DNA of 64,000 nt from Lachnospiraceae bacterium. GTDB taxonomy: Bacteria > Bacillota > Clostridia > Lachnospirales > Lachnospiraceae. The notes below the pieces were generated by a model that was given only the letters and a program-made list of their open reading frames with translations, searched no databases and was not told the DNA's origin. The stretch is from the NCBI GenBank assembly GCA_017520425.1, contig JAFXFO010000026.1, positions 122,849 through 186,848 on the forward strand, read 5' to 3'. Within the stretch, counting starts at the first letter, position 1. Each line of letters starts with the position of its first letter. A program made the translations under genes and the position numbers. Of this stretch, positions 16,397 through 25,439 are shown one piece after another.

Positions 16397-18169
16397 ATGT
16401 ATTATCCGGAGGAACTGGTAGAAGAAGTCAGAACAAAAAATGATATAGTGGATGTGGTTTCCGGATATGTACGTTTGCAAAAGAAGGGTGCCAATCATTG
16501 GGGATGTTGCCCTTTTCACAATGAAAAAACCCCTTCATTCTCGGTAAATGGAGCCAAGCAGATGTATCATTGCTTTGGTTGCGGTGCCGGAGGTAATGTA
16601 TTTACCTTTGTGATGAATTATGAGAATTATACATTTCCGGAAGCCATAAAGCATCTGGCAGACCGAGCCGGAGTGAATCTGCCGGAGCTGGAATATACGG
16701 AGGAAATGAAAGCCAGGGAAAATAAGAGAGCCCGTTTGATGGAGGTCAATAAGGAAGCAGCCAAGTTTTTTTATTATCAGCTGCGAACCCCCAACGGTGA
16801 AGTGGGGTATCAGTATCTGAGAAAGAGGGAGCTGAGTGAGGAAACCATCAAGAAATTCGGTCTGGGTTATTCCGGAAAGAGCGGTGCTACACTGGTACAG
16901 TATCTGAAACAAAAAGGCTTTGAGGATACTTTGATTAAGGAAGCGGGTCTGGCGAATTTTTCGGAAAGAAGCGGTTTGCTTAGTCAGTTTTGGAACCGTG
17001 TTATGTATCCGATCTTTGATATTCATGGCAAGGTCATCGGCTTTGGCGGGCGTGTCATGGGAGAAGGCGAACCAAAGTATCTGAACTCACCGGAGACGCC
17101 GGTATTTGATAAAAGGCGTAACCTATATGGATTGAATTTTGCAAGAACTGCCAAAAGCGGAAATATTATTCTGTGTGAAGGTTATATGGACGTAATTGCC
17201 ATGCATCAGGCCGGGTTTACCCAGGCCGTGGCGTCCTTGGGAACTGCCTTTACACCGGAACAGGCCAATCTGCTTCGGCGTTACACAGATAATGTGCTGT
17301 TGGCGTATGACAGTGACGGCGCAGGTACCAAGGCGGCTTTGAGAGCCATCGGAATCCTTCGGGATGCGGGACTGACCGGTAAGGTGATCAATATGTATCC
17401 CCACAAGGACCCGGATGAATTTATGAAATCAGAAGGAAAGGAAGCCTTTGAACAGCGTATCAGTCAGGCGGAGAACAGCTTCTTTTTTGAGATAAGAATA
17501 TTGGCCAAGGATTTTGATTTGAAGGACCCTGAGGCCAAGACCAATTTCCATAGGGAGATTGCAAAGAAACTTTGCGGTTTTTCGGAGGAACTGGAGAGGG
17601 AGAATTACTTGGAGGCTATCGCAGAGAAGTACAATATCGGTTTTGATAATCTTCGAAAGCTGGTAAACACTTATGCACAGCAGACCGGCTTAGCTAAGCC
17701 TATTGAGCGCCCCAAGAGCGGTGTGCAATCCAAGAATCCTCAGGAGGACAGCGGTAAGAAAGCACAGAGACTGCTGATTACATGGATTACGGATGAACCG
17801 GCTGTTTACGGAAAAGTAAGCAAGTACATTACCGCAGAAGATTTTACAGACGAGCTGTATCAGCGGGTGGCCAAAAGATTGTTTGAAGAGCTGGAGCAGG
17901 GTACATACAATCCGGCATCCATTATCAGTATGTTTACGGAGGAAGAAGAGCAAAGAATTGCCGCTTCCCTGTTTAATACAAATTTACCTGAGCTGACTAC
18001 GGCACAGGAGAAAGAAAAGGCATTTCATGATATTGTACTTGCCGTAAAAAAGAACAGTTATGAGTATTTCACAACACAGCTGGGAGCAGACGTTTCAGCC
18101 TTAAATAAGGTAATACAAGGGAAGAAAGCCCTGGAAGAGTTAGCAAAAACGCATATTTCCCTGGATTAA
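16397..18169 (+). CDS. dnaG: DNA primase
   Basis: ATG 16397 is chosen with GGAAGGA 6 nt upstream; the in-frame extension back to 16262 lies inside dgt. 590 aa. CHC2 zinc-binding domain (CCPFHNEKTPSF … HCFGCGAGG, about residues 38–65), TOPRIM catalytic core (ILCEGYMDVIAMH with the acidic Glu, LAYDSDGAG with the DxD) and a C-terminal helicase-interacting region. Synthesises RNA primers at the replication fork with DnaB. Part of the dgt–dnaG–rpoD macromolecular-synthesis cluster. Confidence 0.95.
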   Translation: MYYPEELVEEVRTKNDIVDVVSGYVRLQKKGANHWGCCPFHNEKTPSFSVNGAKQMYHCFGCGAGGNVFTFVMNYENYTFPEAIKHLADRAGVNLPELEYTEEMKARENKRARLMEVNKEAAKFFYYQLRTPNGEVGYQYLRKRELSEETIKKFGLGYSGKSGATLVQYLKQKGFEDTLIKEAGLANFSERSGLLSQFWNRVMYPIFDIHGKVIGFGGRVMGEGEPKYLNSPETPVFDKRRNLYGLNFARTAKSGNIILCEGYMDVIAMHQAGFTQAVASLGTAFTPEQANLLRRYTDNVLLAYDSDGAGTKAALRAIGILRDAGLTGKVINMYPHKDPDEFMKSEGKEAFEQRISQAENSFFFEIRILAKDFDLKDPEAKTNFHREIAKKLCGFSEELERENYLEAIAEKYNIGFDNLRKLVNTYAQQTGLAKPIERPKSGVQSKNPQEDSGKKAQRLLITWITDEPAVYGKVSKYITAEDFTDELYQRVAKRLFEELEQGTYNPASIISMFTEEEEQRIAASLFNTNLPELTTAQEKEKAFHDIVLAVKKNSYEYFTTQLGADVSALNKVIQGKKALEELAKTHISLD

Positions 18170-18229
18170 CGTGAATACTGACAAAAGAAATAGATACTGG
18201 GTAATACAAAAGGAAGGATGGACCATAAA

Positions 18230-19342
18230 ATGGACGAAAACACACAAGTAAAATTTGAGGAGAAAATGAAAGAACTCCTTAATATGGCGAAGAAAAAGAA
18301 AAATGTATTGGAGTATCAGGAAATCACGGAATTCTTTGCGGATATGCCCTTGGAAGAGGAACAGTTCGAGAAGATTCTGGAAAGTCTGGAGCAGAGTAAT
18401 GTAGATATACTTCGCATTACGGATTCCGATGAAATTGATGATGATAATATTATTCTTTCCGAAGAAGATGAGGTGGATGTGGAAAATATCGACCTTTCCG
18501 TTCCGGATGGTATCAGTATCGAAGACCCGGTACGTATGTACTTAAAGGAAATCGGTAAGGTGCCTTTGTTAAGTGCGGAAGAAGAAATCGAACTGGCAAA
18601 GAGAATGGAAATCGGTGATCAGGATGCAAAGAAGCGTCTGGCAGAGGCGAATTTACGTCTGGTAGTTAGTATTGCCAAGAGATATGTGGGCCGTGGTATG
18701 TTGTTCCTGGATTTGATTCAGGAGGGTAACTTGGGTCTGATTAAGGCAGTAGAAAAGTTTGATTATCGTAAGGGATATAAGTTCTCAACCTATGCAACCT
18801 GGTGGATTCGTCAGGCCATTACCAGAGCGATTGCAGACCAGGCAAGAACCATCCGTATCCCCGTGCATATGGTGGAAACCATCAATAAGCTGATCCGTGT
18901 AAGCCGTCAGCTGCTTCAGGAGCTGGGAAGAGAGCCTTCTCCGGAAGAAATTGCAGAGGAAATGGGTATGCCTGTAGACCGTGTACGTGAAATCTTAAAA
19001 ATCAGCCAGGAGCCTGTATCCTTGGAAACCCCTATCGGTGAAGAGGAAGACAGCCATTTGGGTGATTTTATTCAGGATGATAATGTACCCGTACCTGCGG
19101 ATGCAGCAGCATATACTTTGTTGAAGGAGCAGTTGGTTGAGGTGCTTAGTACCTTGACAGACAGAGAACAGAAGGTACTTCGTTTACGTTTCGGTCTGGA
19201 TGACGGACGCGGACGTACTTTGGAGGAAGTAGGTAAGGAGTTTAACGTAACCCGTGAGCGTATCCGTCAGATTGAAGCAAAGGCATTAAGAAAGCTGCGT
19301 CATCCCAGCCGCAGTAAGAAATTAAAGGACTTTTTGGACTAA
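18230..19342 (+). CDS. rpoD: Primary sigma factor RpoD (sigma-A)
   Basis: ATG 18230 is preferred; ATG 18218 directly abuts the GGAAGG RBS. 370 aa. Acidic N-terminal region 1.1, region 1.2 ([11 protein letters not shown]), region 2 with [12 protein letters not shown] and the -10 recognition helix [14 protein letters not shown], region 3 ([12 protein letters not shown]) and region 4 with the -35 recognition helix [14 protein letters not shown]. The typical -10/-35 elements seen across this window fit this sigma. Its stop codon TAA shares its last A with the trmK start. Confidence 0.97.
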   Translation: MDENTQVKFEEKMKELLNMAKKKKNVLEYQEITEFFADMPLEEEQFEKILESLEQSNVDILRITDSDEIDDDNIILSEEDEVDVENIDLSVPDGISIEDPVRMYLKEIGKVPLLSAEEEIELAKRMEIGDQDAKKRLAEANLRLVVSIAKRYVGRGMLFLDLIQEGNLGLIKAVEKFDYRKGYKFSTYATWWIRQAITRAIADQARTIRIPVHMVETINKLIRVSRQLLQELGREPSPEEIAEEMGMPVDRVREILKISQEPVSLETPIGEEEDSHLGDFIQDDNVPVPADAAAYTLLKEQLVEVLSTLTDREQKVLRLRFGLDDGRGRTLEEVGKEFNVTRERIRQIEAKALRKLRHPSRSKKLKDFLD

Positions 19343-20067
19343 TGAAGGAAGTAAAATTGTCTGCACGTTTGCAGGCACTTGTAAATATGGTGTCTTCCGG
19401 AAATATTGTGTGTGATATCGGTTGCGACCACGGATGGGTATCCATATACCTGATACAACAGGGGATAGCCTCCAAGGTGTTGGCCATGGATGTAAGAACC
19501 GGTCCTCTGGAGAGGGCTAGGGAGCATATCGCCCAATATGATTTGGAGGCCTACATAGAGACCAGGCTTTCTGACGGTCTGCAGAAGATGCAGGTAGGAG
19601 AAGCGACGGCAATGGTTTGTGCCGGAATGGGCGGACCTCTGATGATGAAAATTCTCACAGAGGGGCGTGAAAAGGCAAAAGCCATGAAGGAACTGATTTT
19701 GCAACCCCAGTCAGAGTTAGCACTGTTTCGTAAGTTTTTGCGGGAAGAAGGCTATCGGATAGTGGCAGAAGATATGGTACTGGAGGATGGGAAGTTTTAT
19801 CCCATGATGAAGGTGGTGCCCACAGAGGAAAGTCTTTCCGAAGAGGAAACGAATCAGGAGATTTATGATACCTATGGTGAGCTTCTTTTGAAACAGAAGC
19901 ATCCGGTATTGGAGGAATTCTTGACAAAGGGCAAGGTGCATGTGCAGGGGCTGATGAAGCATTTGCAGGAGCAGAATGCAGGTTCTGAAAGAATGGGTGA
20001 GTTACAGAAGGAAGAAATGCTGATTGATGCAGCATGGAAGGTGATGAAGGGAGGTATGTCTGAATGA
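19342..20067 (+). CDS. trmK: tRNA (adenine(22)-N1)-methyltransferase TrmK
   Basis: 241 aa. Starts at the TAATG junction with rpoD, a translational coupling. N-terminal Rossmann domain with SAM motif CDIGCDHGW (residues 25–33), then AMDVRTGPL and AGMGGPLM, followed by a C-terminal coiled helical extension, the layout of TrmK/YqfN. It methylates A22 in tRNAs such as tRNA-Ser and tRNA-Leu. The last 4 nt overlap the next gene. Confidence 0.9.
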   Translation: MKEVKLSARLQALVNMVSSGNIVCDIGCDHGWVSIYLIQQGIASKVLAMDVRTGPLERAREHIAQYDLEAYIETRLSDGLQKMQVGEATAMVCAGMGGPLMMKILTEGREKAKAMKELILQPQSELALFRKFLREEGYRIVAEDMVLEDGKFYPMMKVVPTEESLSEEETNQEIYDTYGELLLKQKHPVLEEFLTKGKVHVQGLMKHLQEQNAGSERMGELQKEEMLIDAAWKVMKGGMSE

Positions 20068-21719
20068 TTACGGTTACAATTGAGGGCGAAAAGAAACAGT
20101 TTCCGGCAGGTGTCAGCTATGAGAGTATAGCAGAAGCCTATCAGGAGAAGTATGACGGATTGATTGGATTAGTAGCAGTGGATGGCAAGATTAAGGAGTT
20201 GTTCAAGCAGCTGAAGAAGGATTGTGAAATCAGCTTCTTTACCTTAAAGGATGATGTGGGTCACAAGACCTATGTGAGAACAGCTACGATGCTGTTTTTA
20301 AAGGCCGTGGCTGATGTGTTCGGTGATGACGTGGCACAGATTGCCAGAGTAGAATTTGCAGTAAAAAATGGTACTTATATTTCCGCAGGAGAGAAACTAC
20401 CGGGAACCAAGGAAAATGCAGAAAAAATCTTAAACAGAATGCAGGAATTACAAAAGCAGGCTGTTCCTTTCATGAAGGATTCCTATTATATGGATGATGC
20501 TATGGCGATATTCAAGGAAAAGGGCATGAAGGACAAGGAAAGACTGTTCCGTTACAGACGCAGTTCCATGGTAAACCTGTATGAGATTGACGGATACATG
20601 GACTATTACTACGGATATATGTTGCCCAATGCAGGCTATGTAAAGTGGTTTGATGTGATTGCCTATGACGAAGGATTTATGCTTTTGCTTCCGGATAAGA
20701 AGGAACCTACCGTGGTTGGGGAATTTATGGAGCAGAAGAAGTTGTTCCAGACCTTGAAGGAATCAGAAAAGTGGGCGAAAGAAATCGGCTTGGAAACCGT
20801 TGGTGAATTAAATGACAGAATTTGTAACGGTTCTTTGAGTGACCTGATATTGGTACAGGAAGCACAGCAGGAGCGACGTATCGGTGAAATCGCTAAGGAC
20901 ATCGTAAACCGCGGCAATGTGAAGTTTGTTATGATTGCCGGACCTTCCTCTTCCGGAAAGACCAGCTTTTCACACAGACTGTCCATCCAGCTTCGTACCA
21001 TGGGAAAGGTACCCCATCCCATTGCCTTGGATGATTATTTTGTAGACAGGGAGTTAACTCCTCTGGACGAGGATGGTAATTACAATTTTGAATGTCTGGG
21101 TGCCATCGATGTAGAGCTGTTTAATCAGGATATGGGTAAGTTGCTGGCCGGAGAGAGAGTAGAGCTTCCCACCTTCAATTTCAAGATTGGTAAGAGAGAA
21201 TACCACGGCAATTATAAGCAGCTGGGAGCGGATGATATCCTGGTAATCGAGGGTATCCATGGCTTGAATCAGAAGATGTCTTATAGCTTGCCGGATGAAA
21301 GCAAATACAAGGTATACATCAGTGCATTGACCAGCATGAATGTAGACGGACATAACCGTATCCCTACCACTGACGGACGTTTGCTTCGCCGTATGGTGCG
21401 TGACGCACGTACCCGCGGTGCCGATGCAAAGCGTACCATCGGAATGTGGCCTTCCGTACGAAGAGGTGAAGAAGAGAATATCTTTCCCTTCCAGGAGGAA
21501 GCAGATGCTATGTTTAACTCCGCACTGATTTATGAACTGGCTGCACTGAAGCCATTCGCTGAGCCCTTACTGTTTAGCATCACCAAGGACCAGCCTGAGT
21601 ATTATGAAGCAAAGCGCTTGCTGAAGTTCCTGGATTACTTCCTGAGTATCAGCAGTGAAAGCCTGCCCAATAACTCTATTTGTAGGGAATTCGTTGGCGG
21701 AAGTTGTTTTAAAGTATAA
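20064..21719 (+). CDS. TGS-domain nucleoside (uridine) kinase-like protein
   Basis: 551 aa. Residues 1–60 are a TGS domain, residues about 60–250 resemble the editing-type second domain of threonyl-tRNA synthetase (KTYVRTATMLFLKAV), and residues about 290–510 are a uridine-kinase/PRK domain with P-loop GPSSSGKTSF and ALDDYFVDRE. This three-part architecture is typical of clostridia. The phosphotransferase acts on uridine or another nucleoside; the TGS part may bind RNA or nucleotides. Overlaps trmK by 4 nt. Downstream lies the palindromic element that ends this convergent pair. Confidence 0.85.
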   Translation: MITVTIEGEKKQFPAGVSYESIAEAYQEKYDGLIGLVAVDGKIKELFKQLKKDCEISFFTLKDDVGHKTYVRTATMLFLKAVADVFGDDVAQIARVEFAVKNGTYISAGEKLPGTKENAEKILNRMQELQKQAVPFMKDSYYMDDAMAIFKEKGMKDKERLFRYRRSSMVNLYEIDGYMDYYYGYMLPNAGYVKWFDVIAYDEGFMLLLPDKKEPTVVGEFMEQKKLFQTLKESEKWAKEIGLETVGELNDRICNGSLSDLILVQEAQQERRIGEIAKDIVNRGNVKFVMIAGPSSSGKTSFSHRLSIQLRTMGKVPHPIALDDYFVDRELTPLDEDGNYNFECLGAIDVELFNQDMGKLLAGERVELPTFNFKIGKREYHGNYKQLGADDILVIEGIHGLNQKMSYSLPDESKYKVYISALTSMNVDGHNRIPTTDGRLLRRMVRDARTRGADAKRTIGMWPSVRRGEEENIFPFQEEADAMFNSALIYELAALKPFAEPLLFSITKDQPEYYEAKRLLKFLDYFLSISSESLPNNSICREFVGGSCFKV

Positions 21720-21728
21720 AAACGATAA

Positions 21729-21906
21729 TGAACCCGGATACCAATGCCGGATTCTATATATCCTAATGAGGTGACCCTGAAAGACGTCAGCCCTTGGCGA
21801 GGTTTTAGCCGAACTTGTTCGGTACGAGCCTAGTGCTGCTACGTCTTTCATAAGCGAGAGCGGGTCCGAATAGGATATATAGAATCCGGTGTTGGTTCCG
21901 GGTTCA
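21729..21906. repeat. 178-bp structured palindrome with branched interior
   Basis: Positions 21729–21765 and 21871–21906 form an almost perfect 36/37-bp inverted repeat (one bulge and a two-base difference). The interior is itself structured: TGAAAGACGT (21778–21787) pairs with ACGTCTTTCA (21841–21850), and there is a CCGAA-CTTG-TTCGG stem loop plus a GCGAGAGC mini-hairpin. T-rich tracts flank it on both sides, so it should terminate both converging genes. The complexity exceeds a simple terminator. It may be a structured RNA (its long rod with an off-centre bubble recalls 6S-like RNA in outline only) or a small MITE-like element. I saw no target-site duplication and no other copy here. Confidence 0.75.
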
Positions 21907-21914
21907 GTTATTGT

Positions 21915-22739
21915 TTATTTTCCCAACTGCCAAAATGCAATGGCACTGGCGGCGGCTACATTCAGGGAATCCACTCCGTGGGACATGGGGATGCAGACCG
22001 TATAGTCGGAGTCTGCAATGGTGGAGGCGGCCAGACCATCACCTTCCGTGCCCAGGATAATGGCAAGCTTTTCTTCGGCCATAAGTGTAGGGTCATCGAT
22101 GGAGACGGAATCCTCGGTTAAGGCCATGGAAACGGTTTTAAATCCCAGTTCCTTTAGTTGTGCTATGGAGGTTGAAGGGCAGTCAGCGTACTCATCCCCA
22201 AGATAGGTCCAGGGAATCTGAAAAACCGTACCCATGCTGACACGGATGGAACGTCGATACAAAGGATTGCTGCAGGCCGGTGTCAGAAGTACTGCATCCA
22301 TGTTCAAGGCCGCAGCGGAGCGGAAGATGGCCCCGATATTGGTGGGATTCATCACATTCTCCAGGATAGCGATACGACGTGCATGCTTACATACTTCCGT
22401 AACAGTAGGAAGATTGGGGCGGTACATTGCACAAAGTACGCCGCGAGTCAGCTGAAAGCCGGTAAGCTGAGTCAAAACAGAAGGTTCAGCGGTGTAAACC
22501 GGGATGTTGTTGCAGCGATTTATTAAGTGAGTGGCTTCGCCCGTAATATGTTTCTTCTCCATCAGCATAGAGATGGGGATGAAGCCGGCGTCCAGAGCAC
22601 GTTCCACCACCTTGGGACTTTCGGCGATGAAGATGCCCCTTTCCGGTTCGTGCAGATGCAATAATTGGTTCTCGCTGAGCCGGGCATATACATCCAGTTC
22701 GGGAGCAAGAAAGTCGGTGATTTCAATAATATTTGACAT
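21915..22739 (-). CDS. SpoU/TrmH-family RNA methyltransferase
   Basis: 274 aa. N-terminal substrate-binding region (RGIFIAESPKVVERAL) followed by a SPOUT knotted domain: motif 1 NPTNIGAIFRSAAAL near residue 141, motif 2 LGTEGDGL near 229 and motif 3 IPMSHGVDSLNVAAA near 250. It should 2'-O-methylate a ribose in rRNA or tRNA; the target cannot be read. Transcribed toward the nucleoside kinase gene and separated from it by the palindrome. The opposite-strand promoter of rnpB lies upstream. Confidence 0.9.
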   Translation of the reverse strand: MSNIIEITDFLAPELDVYARLSENQLLHLHEPERGIFIAESPKVVERALDAGFIPISMLMEKKHITGEATHLINRCNNIPVYTAEPSVLTQLTGFQLTRGVLCAMYRPNLPTVTEVCKHARRIAILENVMNPTNIGAIFRSAAALNMDAVLLTPACSNPLYRRSIRVSMGTVFQIPWTYLGDEYADCPSTSIAQLKELGFKTVSMALTEDSVSIDDPTLMAEEKLAIILGTEGDGLAASTIADSDYTVCIPMSHGVDSLNVAAASAIAFWQLGK

Positions 22740-22831
22740 AGGTGTTGGTTTACCTTTCTTTTACAAGGATACTTTTTGCTTATGAAAAATAGTATAGCAT
22801 GATTGGGTACAGAAAGAAAGAGGCATGACTC

Positions 22832-22860
22832 TTGATAAAACGCCTCTTTTGTGCTAAAAT
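22832..22860 (+). promoter_or_regulatory. Promoter of rnpB
   Basis: TTGATA, a 17-nt spacer and TAAAAT, placing the start of transcription at about the first base of the RNA. Confidence 0.8.
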
Positions 22861-22867
22861 TACAAAT

Positions 22868-23269
22868 TGTGTAAGTAGAATAAATGATCGCGGCTGTAGC
22901 AATACAGGTGAGGAAAGTCCGGGCTTCATAGGGCAGGATGCCGGATAACGTCCGGTGGAGGTGACTCCAAGGCCAGTGCAACAGAAATATACCGCCTTGA
23001 AATGACGCAGAAAGTCGCATATGGAGTTTGCTTGCAAACTCTGAGCGACTGCTTGCAGTCGCAAGGTAAGGGTGGAAAGGCAGCTTAAGAGACTACCGTC
23101 CTGTTGGTAACAACAGGAGCCATGTAAACCCCATCCGAAGCAAGACCAAGTAGAAAGCCATAGATTGGCCCGATCTGCTTTCAGGTAGGTCGCTTGAAGT
23201 GTTTGGTAACAGGCACTCTAGATAGATGATCATTCACGACATAACCCGGCTTATCGTTTTACTTACACA
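22868..23269 (+). ncRNA. rnpB: RNase P RNA component
   Basis: The 5' TGTGTAAGT pairs with the 3' ACTTACACA (P1). The universally conserved P4 strands are present: GAGGAAAGTCCGGGCT near 22910 and ACATAACCCGGCTTATC near 23239, with the ACAGAAATATACCGCC and GGTAAGGGTGGAAAGG blocks between. About 402 nt. The catalytic RNA matures tRNA 5' ends. In the P12 area two consecutive hairpins, GAGTTT/AAACTC and GCGACT/AGTCGC, share the same GCTTGC loop (23028–23062). Confidence 0.95.
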
Positions 23270-23282
23270 TAATGAAAAGGAG

Positions 23283-23310
23283 AGGACGAGTTATACTCGT
23301 CCTTTATTAT
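23283..23310 (+). terminator. Terminator downstream of rnpB
   Basis: AGGACGAGT/ACTCGTCCT stem with a 3-nt loop and TTTATTAT; ends about 27 nt before the protease start codon. Confidence 0.7.
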
Positions 23311-23336
23311 AGGATAGGAAATTGTGTGAGTATAGG

Positions 23337-24053
23337 ATGAATTGGAAAAAATGGTTGGTAGGGATTCTGTTTCTTGGTAGCTTATTGCTTACAGCCTGCG
23401 GAAAGAAAGAGGATGAACCGGTGGAAGTGACCAATAAAGAGCCGGAAACGGTGACTATCGGTGAAATATCGGATGATGAGAAAACACAAACAAACTTGCA
23501 GCAGTGTATTCTTCAAGTACAAACCGACACTCAGCTGGGAAGCGGTGTGTTGTGGGAAAAGCGTGAAGATGAATGGATTGTGGTTACTGCCGCACATGTG
23601 GTAAAGGGACTTACGGAAGTGGATTTGTATTTGGTGGAGGAAGACAAGATTTTACAGGCCAAGGTGACGGAAGTAAACGGTCTGGATTTGGCTTTTCTGA
23701 CAGTTAGCACCACTTCAGTAGAGGAGGCAGTGGCTGAAAAATATAGCACCATAAGTATTTTGGGTGATTCTGTGCAAGAAAAGGAAGCAGTACTGGCTGC
23801 CGGCTACAATCCCTATGGGGAATTGTGTCACTATGAAGGTGCGGTCATAGATGATTGGATCTATGTGGAGGATTTTGACAACTATATGCTCCTATGCGAC
23901 TGTCCGGCACAGGCAGGCATGTCCGGAGGAGCGGTGGTAACGGCGGAGGGATGTTTAGCAGGCCTGATTTGTGGAGAGAATAGAGAAGAAACCTTGGCGG
24001 TATTGCCGGTAGGAGTCATAAAGAGTGAATATCAGATATTTCAGGGAAAATAA
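23337..24053 (+). CDS. Lipoprotein trypsin-like serine protease
   Basis: ATG 23337 is chosen over GTG 23322 because a signal peptide begins there; 238 aa. Lipobox LLTAC (Cys near residue 21), an acidic linker, then a chymotrypsin-fold domain with the triad His in VTAAHVV (near 83), Asp in GLDLAFL and Ser in GMSGGAVV (near 199). It is shorter than HtrA and has no PDZ domain. It should sit outside the membrane; substrates are unknown. No gene is close enough to be its partner. It lies between rnpB and the zinc module. Confidence 0.82.
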   Translation: MNWKKWLVGILFLGSLLLTACGKKEDEPVEVTNKEPETVTIGEISDDEKTQTNLQQCILQVQTDTQLGSGVLWEKREDEWIVVTAAHVVKGLTEVDLYLVEEDKILQAKVTEVNGLDLAFLTVSTTSVEEAVAEKYSTISILGDSVQEKEAVLAAGYNPYGELCHYEGAVIDDWIYVEDFDNYMLLCDCPAQAGMSGGAVVTAEGCLAGLICGENREETLAVLPVGVIKSEYQIFQGK

Positions 24054-24073
24054 AAAATTCAAGGCTTGTACCA

Positions 24074-24120
24074 TTGACAAGTATGTGAAATTGGTAGAAA
24101 ATATTTGTTAGCGAATATTT
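24074..24120 (+). promoter_or_regulatory. Promoter with overlapping palindromic operator candidate
   Basis: TTGACA at 24074–24079. About 17–19 nt on, a weak A/T-rich -10 merges into a 22-bp imperfect palindrome, AAATATT-tGTTAGCg-AATATTT (24099–24120). A repressor there would block the start of the metallochaperone gene. The site does not match the Bacillus Zur consensus by eye, so the regulator is unknown. Confidence 0.5.
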
Positions 24121-24159
24121 GTATATAGAAAGATAATTGAAGAAAACGGAGGCTGTATT

Positions 24160-25410
24160 ATGACAAAAATAGATATTTTTTCAGGCTTTTTGGGAGCCGG
24201 TAAGACAACACTGATTAAAAAGCTGTTAAAGGAAGCTTTGCAGGATACCAAGGTGGTGCTGATTGAGAATGAATTTGGTGAAATCGGAATTGACGGAGGC
24301 TTTTTGAAGGAAGCCGGCATTGAAATCAAGGAAATGAATTCCGGCTGTATCTGTTGTTCATTGGTAGGTGATTTTGGTGAGTCTTTGAAGGAAGTATTAA
24401 CCACCTATACACCCGAGAGAGTATTAATTGAGCCCTCCGGTGTAGGTAAGCTTTCGGATGTAGTAAAGGCCGTAGAGGATGTAGCAACCGATTTGGAAGT
24501 GCAGATTAACAGTGCAGTAGCTGTTGTGGATGCCACCAAGTGTAAGATGTATATTAAGAACTTCGGTGAGTTCTTTGTGAATCAGATAGAGCATGCAGGA
24601 ACTATTATTTTAAGCAGAACCGGCAAGATTTCCGAAGAGAAGTTGAATACATGCGTAGAAATGATTCGTGAGTATAACAAGGAAGCAACCATCATAACTA
24701 CTCCTTGGGAACAGTTAGAGGGTAAGGATATCCTGGAAACCATCGAAGGCGAGGACAAGCTGGAGGAGATGATGCAGGAGCTTTTAGAGCATGCCAAGGA
24801 GCATCATCATGAGCATGATGAACATTGCACCTGCGGTTGCCATGGACATCATCACCATCATGACCATGAGGAACATGAGCACCATGAGCACCATCATCAT
24901 GACCATGAGGAACATGAACATCATCACCATGAGCATGATGAACATTGCACCTGCGGTTGTCACGATCATGAGCACGAGCATCACGAGCACCATCACGACC
25001 ATGAAGAACATGAGCATCATCACCATCATGACCACGAACATCATCATCATGAGCATGATGAACATTGCACCTGTGGTTGTCATGACCATGAGCATGGACA
25101 CGAGCATCACCATGACCATCACGGACACCACCATGCGGATGAAGTATTCACCAGCTGGGGTGTAGAGACTGCAAAGGTATACAGCCAGGCTCAGATTGAA
25201 GAGATTCTGACTGCTTTGGACAGTGGAGAATATGGTATGATTCTTCGTTCCAAGGGTATGGTAGCCGGCGAAGACGGCAACTGGGTATACTTTGACTATG
25301 TGCCGGAAGAGCACGACATCCGTACAGGCAAGCCGGAAGTAACAGGCAAGCTTTGTGTAATTGGCGCACAGTTAAAAGAAGATAAGATTGCAGAATTGTT
25401 TGGAGTATAA
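24160..25410 (+). CDS. COG0523 GTPase metallochaperone with a His/Cys-rich tandem repeat
   Basis: 416 aa. N-terminal G3E GTPase: P-loop GFLGAGKTT (residues 8–16), CxCC metal motif in NSGCICCSL (near 66–74), EPSGVG. Residues about 213–326 are a His/Glu/Asp-rich stretch with three copies of HEHDEHCTCGCH, then a CobW C-terminal domain (EVFTSWGVETAK). COG0523 proteins use GTP to deliver metal, most often zinc, to target proteins. The repeat should store or bind several zinc or nickel ions. It is followed by a second CobW-type protein and a ZIP transporter. GGAGG lies 7 nt before the ATG. Confidence 0.88.
   Translation: MTKIDIFSGFLGAGKTTLIKKLLKEALQDTKVVLIENEFGEIGIDGGFLKEAGIEIKEMNSGCICCSLVGDFGESLKEVLTTYTPERVLIEPSGVGKLSDVVKAVEDVATDLEVQINSAVAVVDATKCKMYIKNFGEFFVNQIEHAGTIILSRTGKISEEKLNTCVEMIREYNKEATIITTPWEQLEGKDILETIEGEDKLEEMMQELLEHAKEHHHEHDEHCTCGCHGHHHHHDHEEHEHHEHHHHDHEEHEHHHHEHDEHCTCGCHDHEHEHHEHHHDHEEHEHHHHHDHEHHHHEHDEHCTCGCHDHEHGHEHHHDHHGHHHADEVFTSWGVETAKVYSQAQIEEILTALDSGEYGMILRSKGMVAGEDGNWVYFDYVPEEHDIRTGKPEVTGKLCVIGAQLKEDKIAELFGV
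24811..25135. repeat. Tandem repeat of 120 bp encoding the His-rich segment
   Basis: GAGCATGATGAACATTGC recurs at 24811, 24931 and 25051, an exact 120-nt (40-residue) period with in-frame insertions and substitutions between units. The third unit carries a T for C in CACCTGTGG. This kind of repeat can expand or contract by slippage. Confidence 0.9.
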
Positions 25411-25439
25411 TTCCCTGAACAAATCATGGAGGATATATT

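Noticed and set aside
21761-21850. Hammerhead ribozyme candidate (CTAATGA…GAAA)
   Set aside because: The core would need CUGANGA; here the G5 position is A. Stem II would have two pairs, and the GAAA lies inside a better 10-bp stem. So no ribozyme is claimed.
24784-25314. Long antisense and alternative-frame ORFs through the His-rich repeat
   Set aside because: Met/Val- or Met/Ile-rich products are the mirror of CAT/CAC codons; they have no RBS and follow the repeat period.
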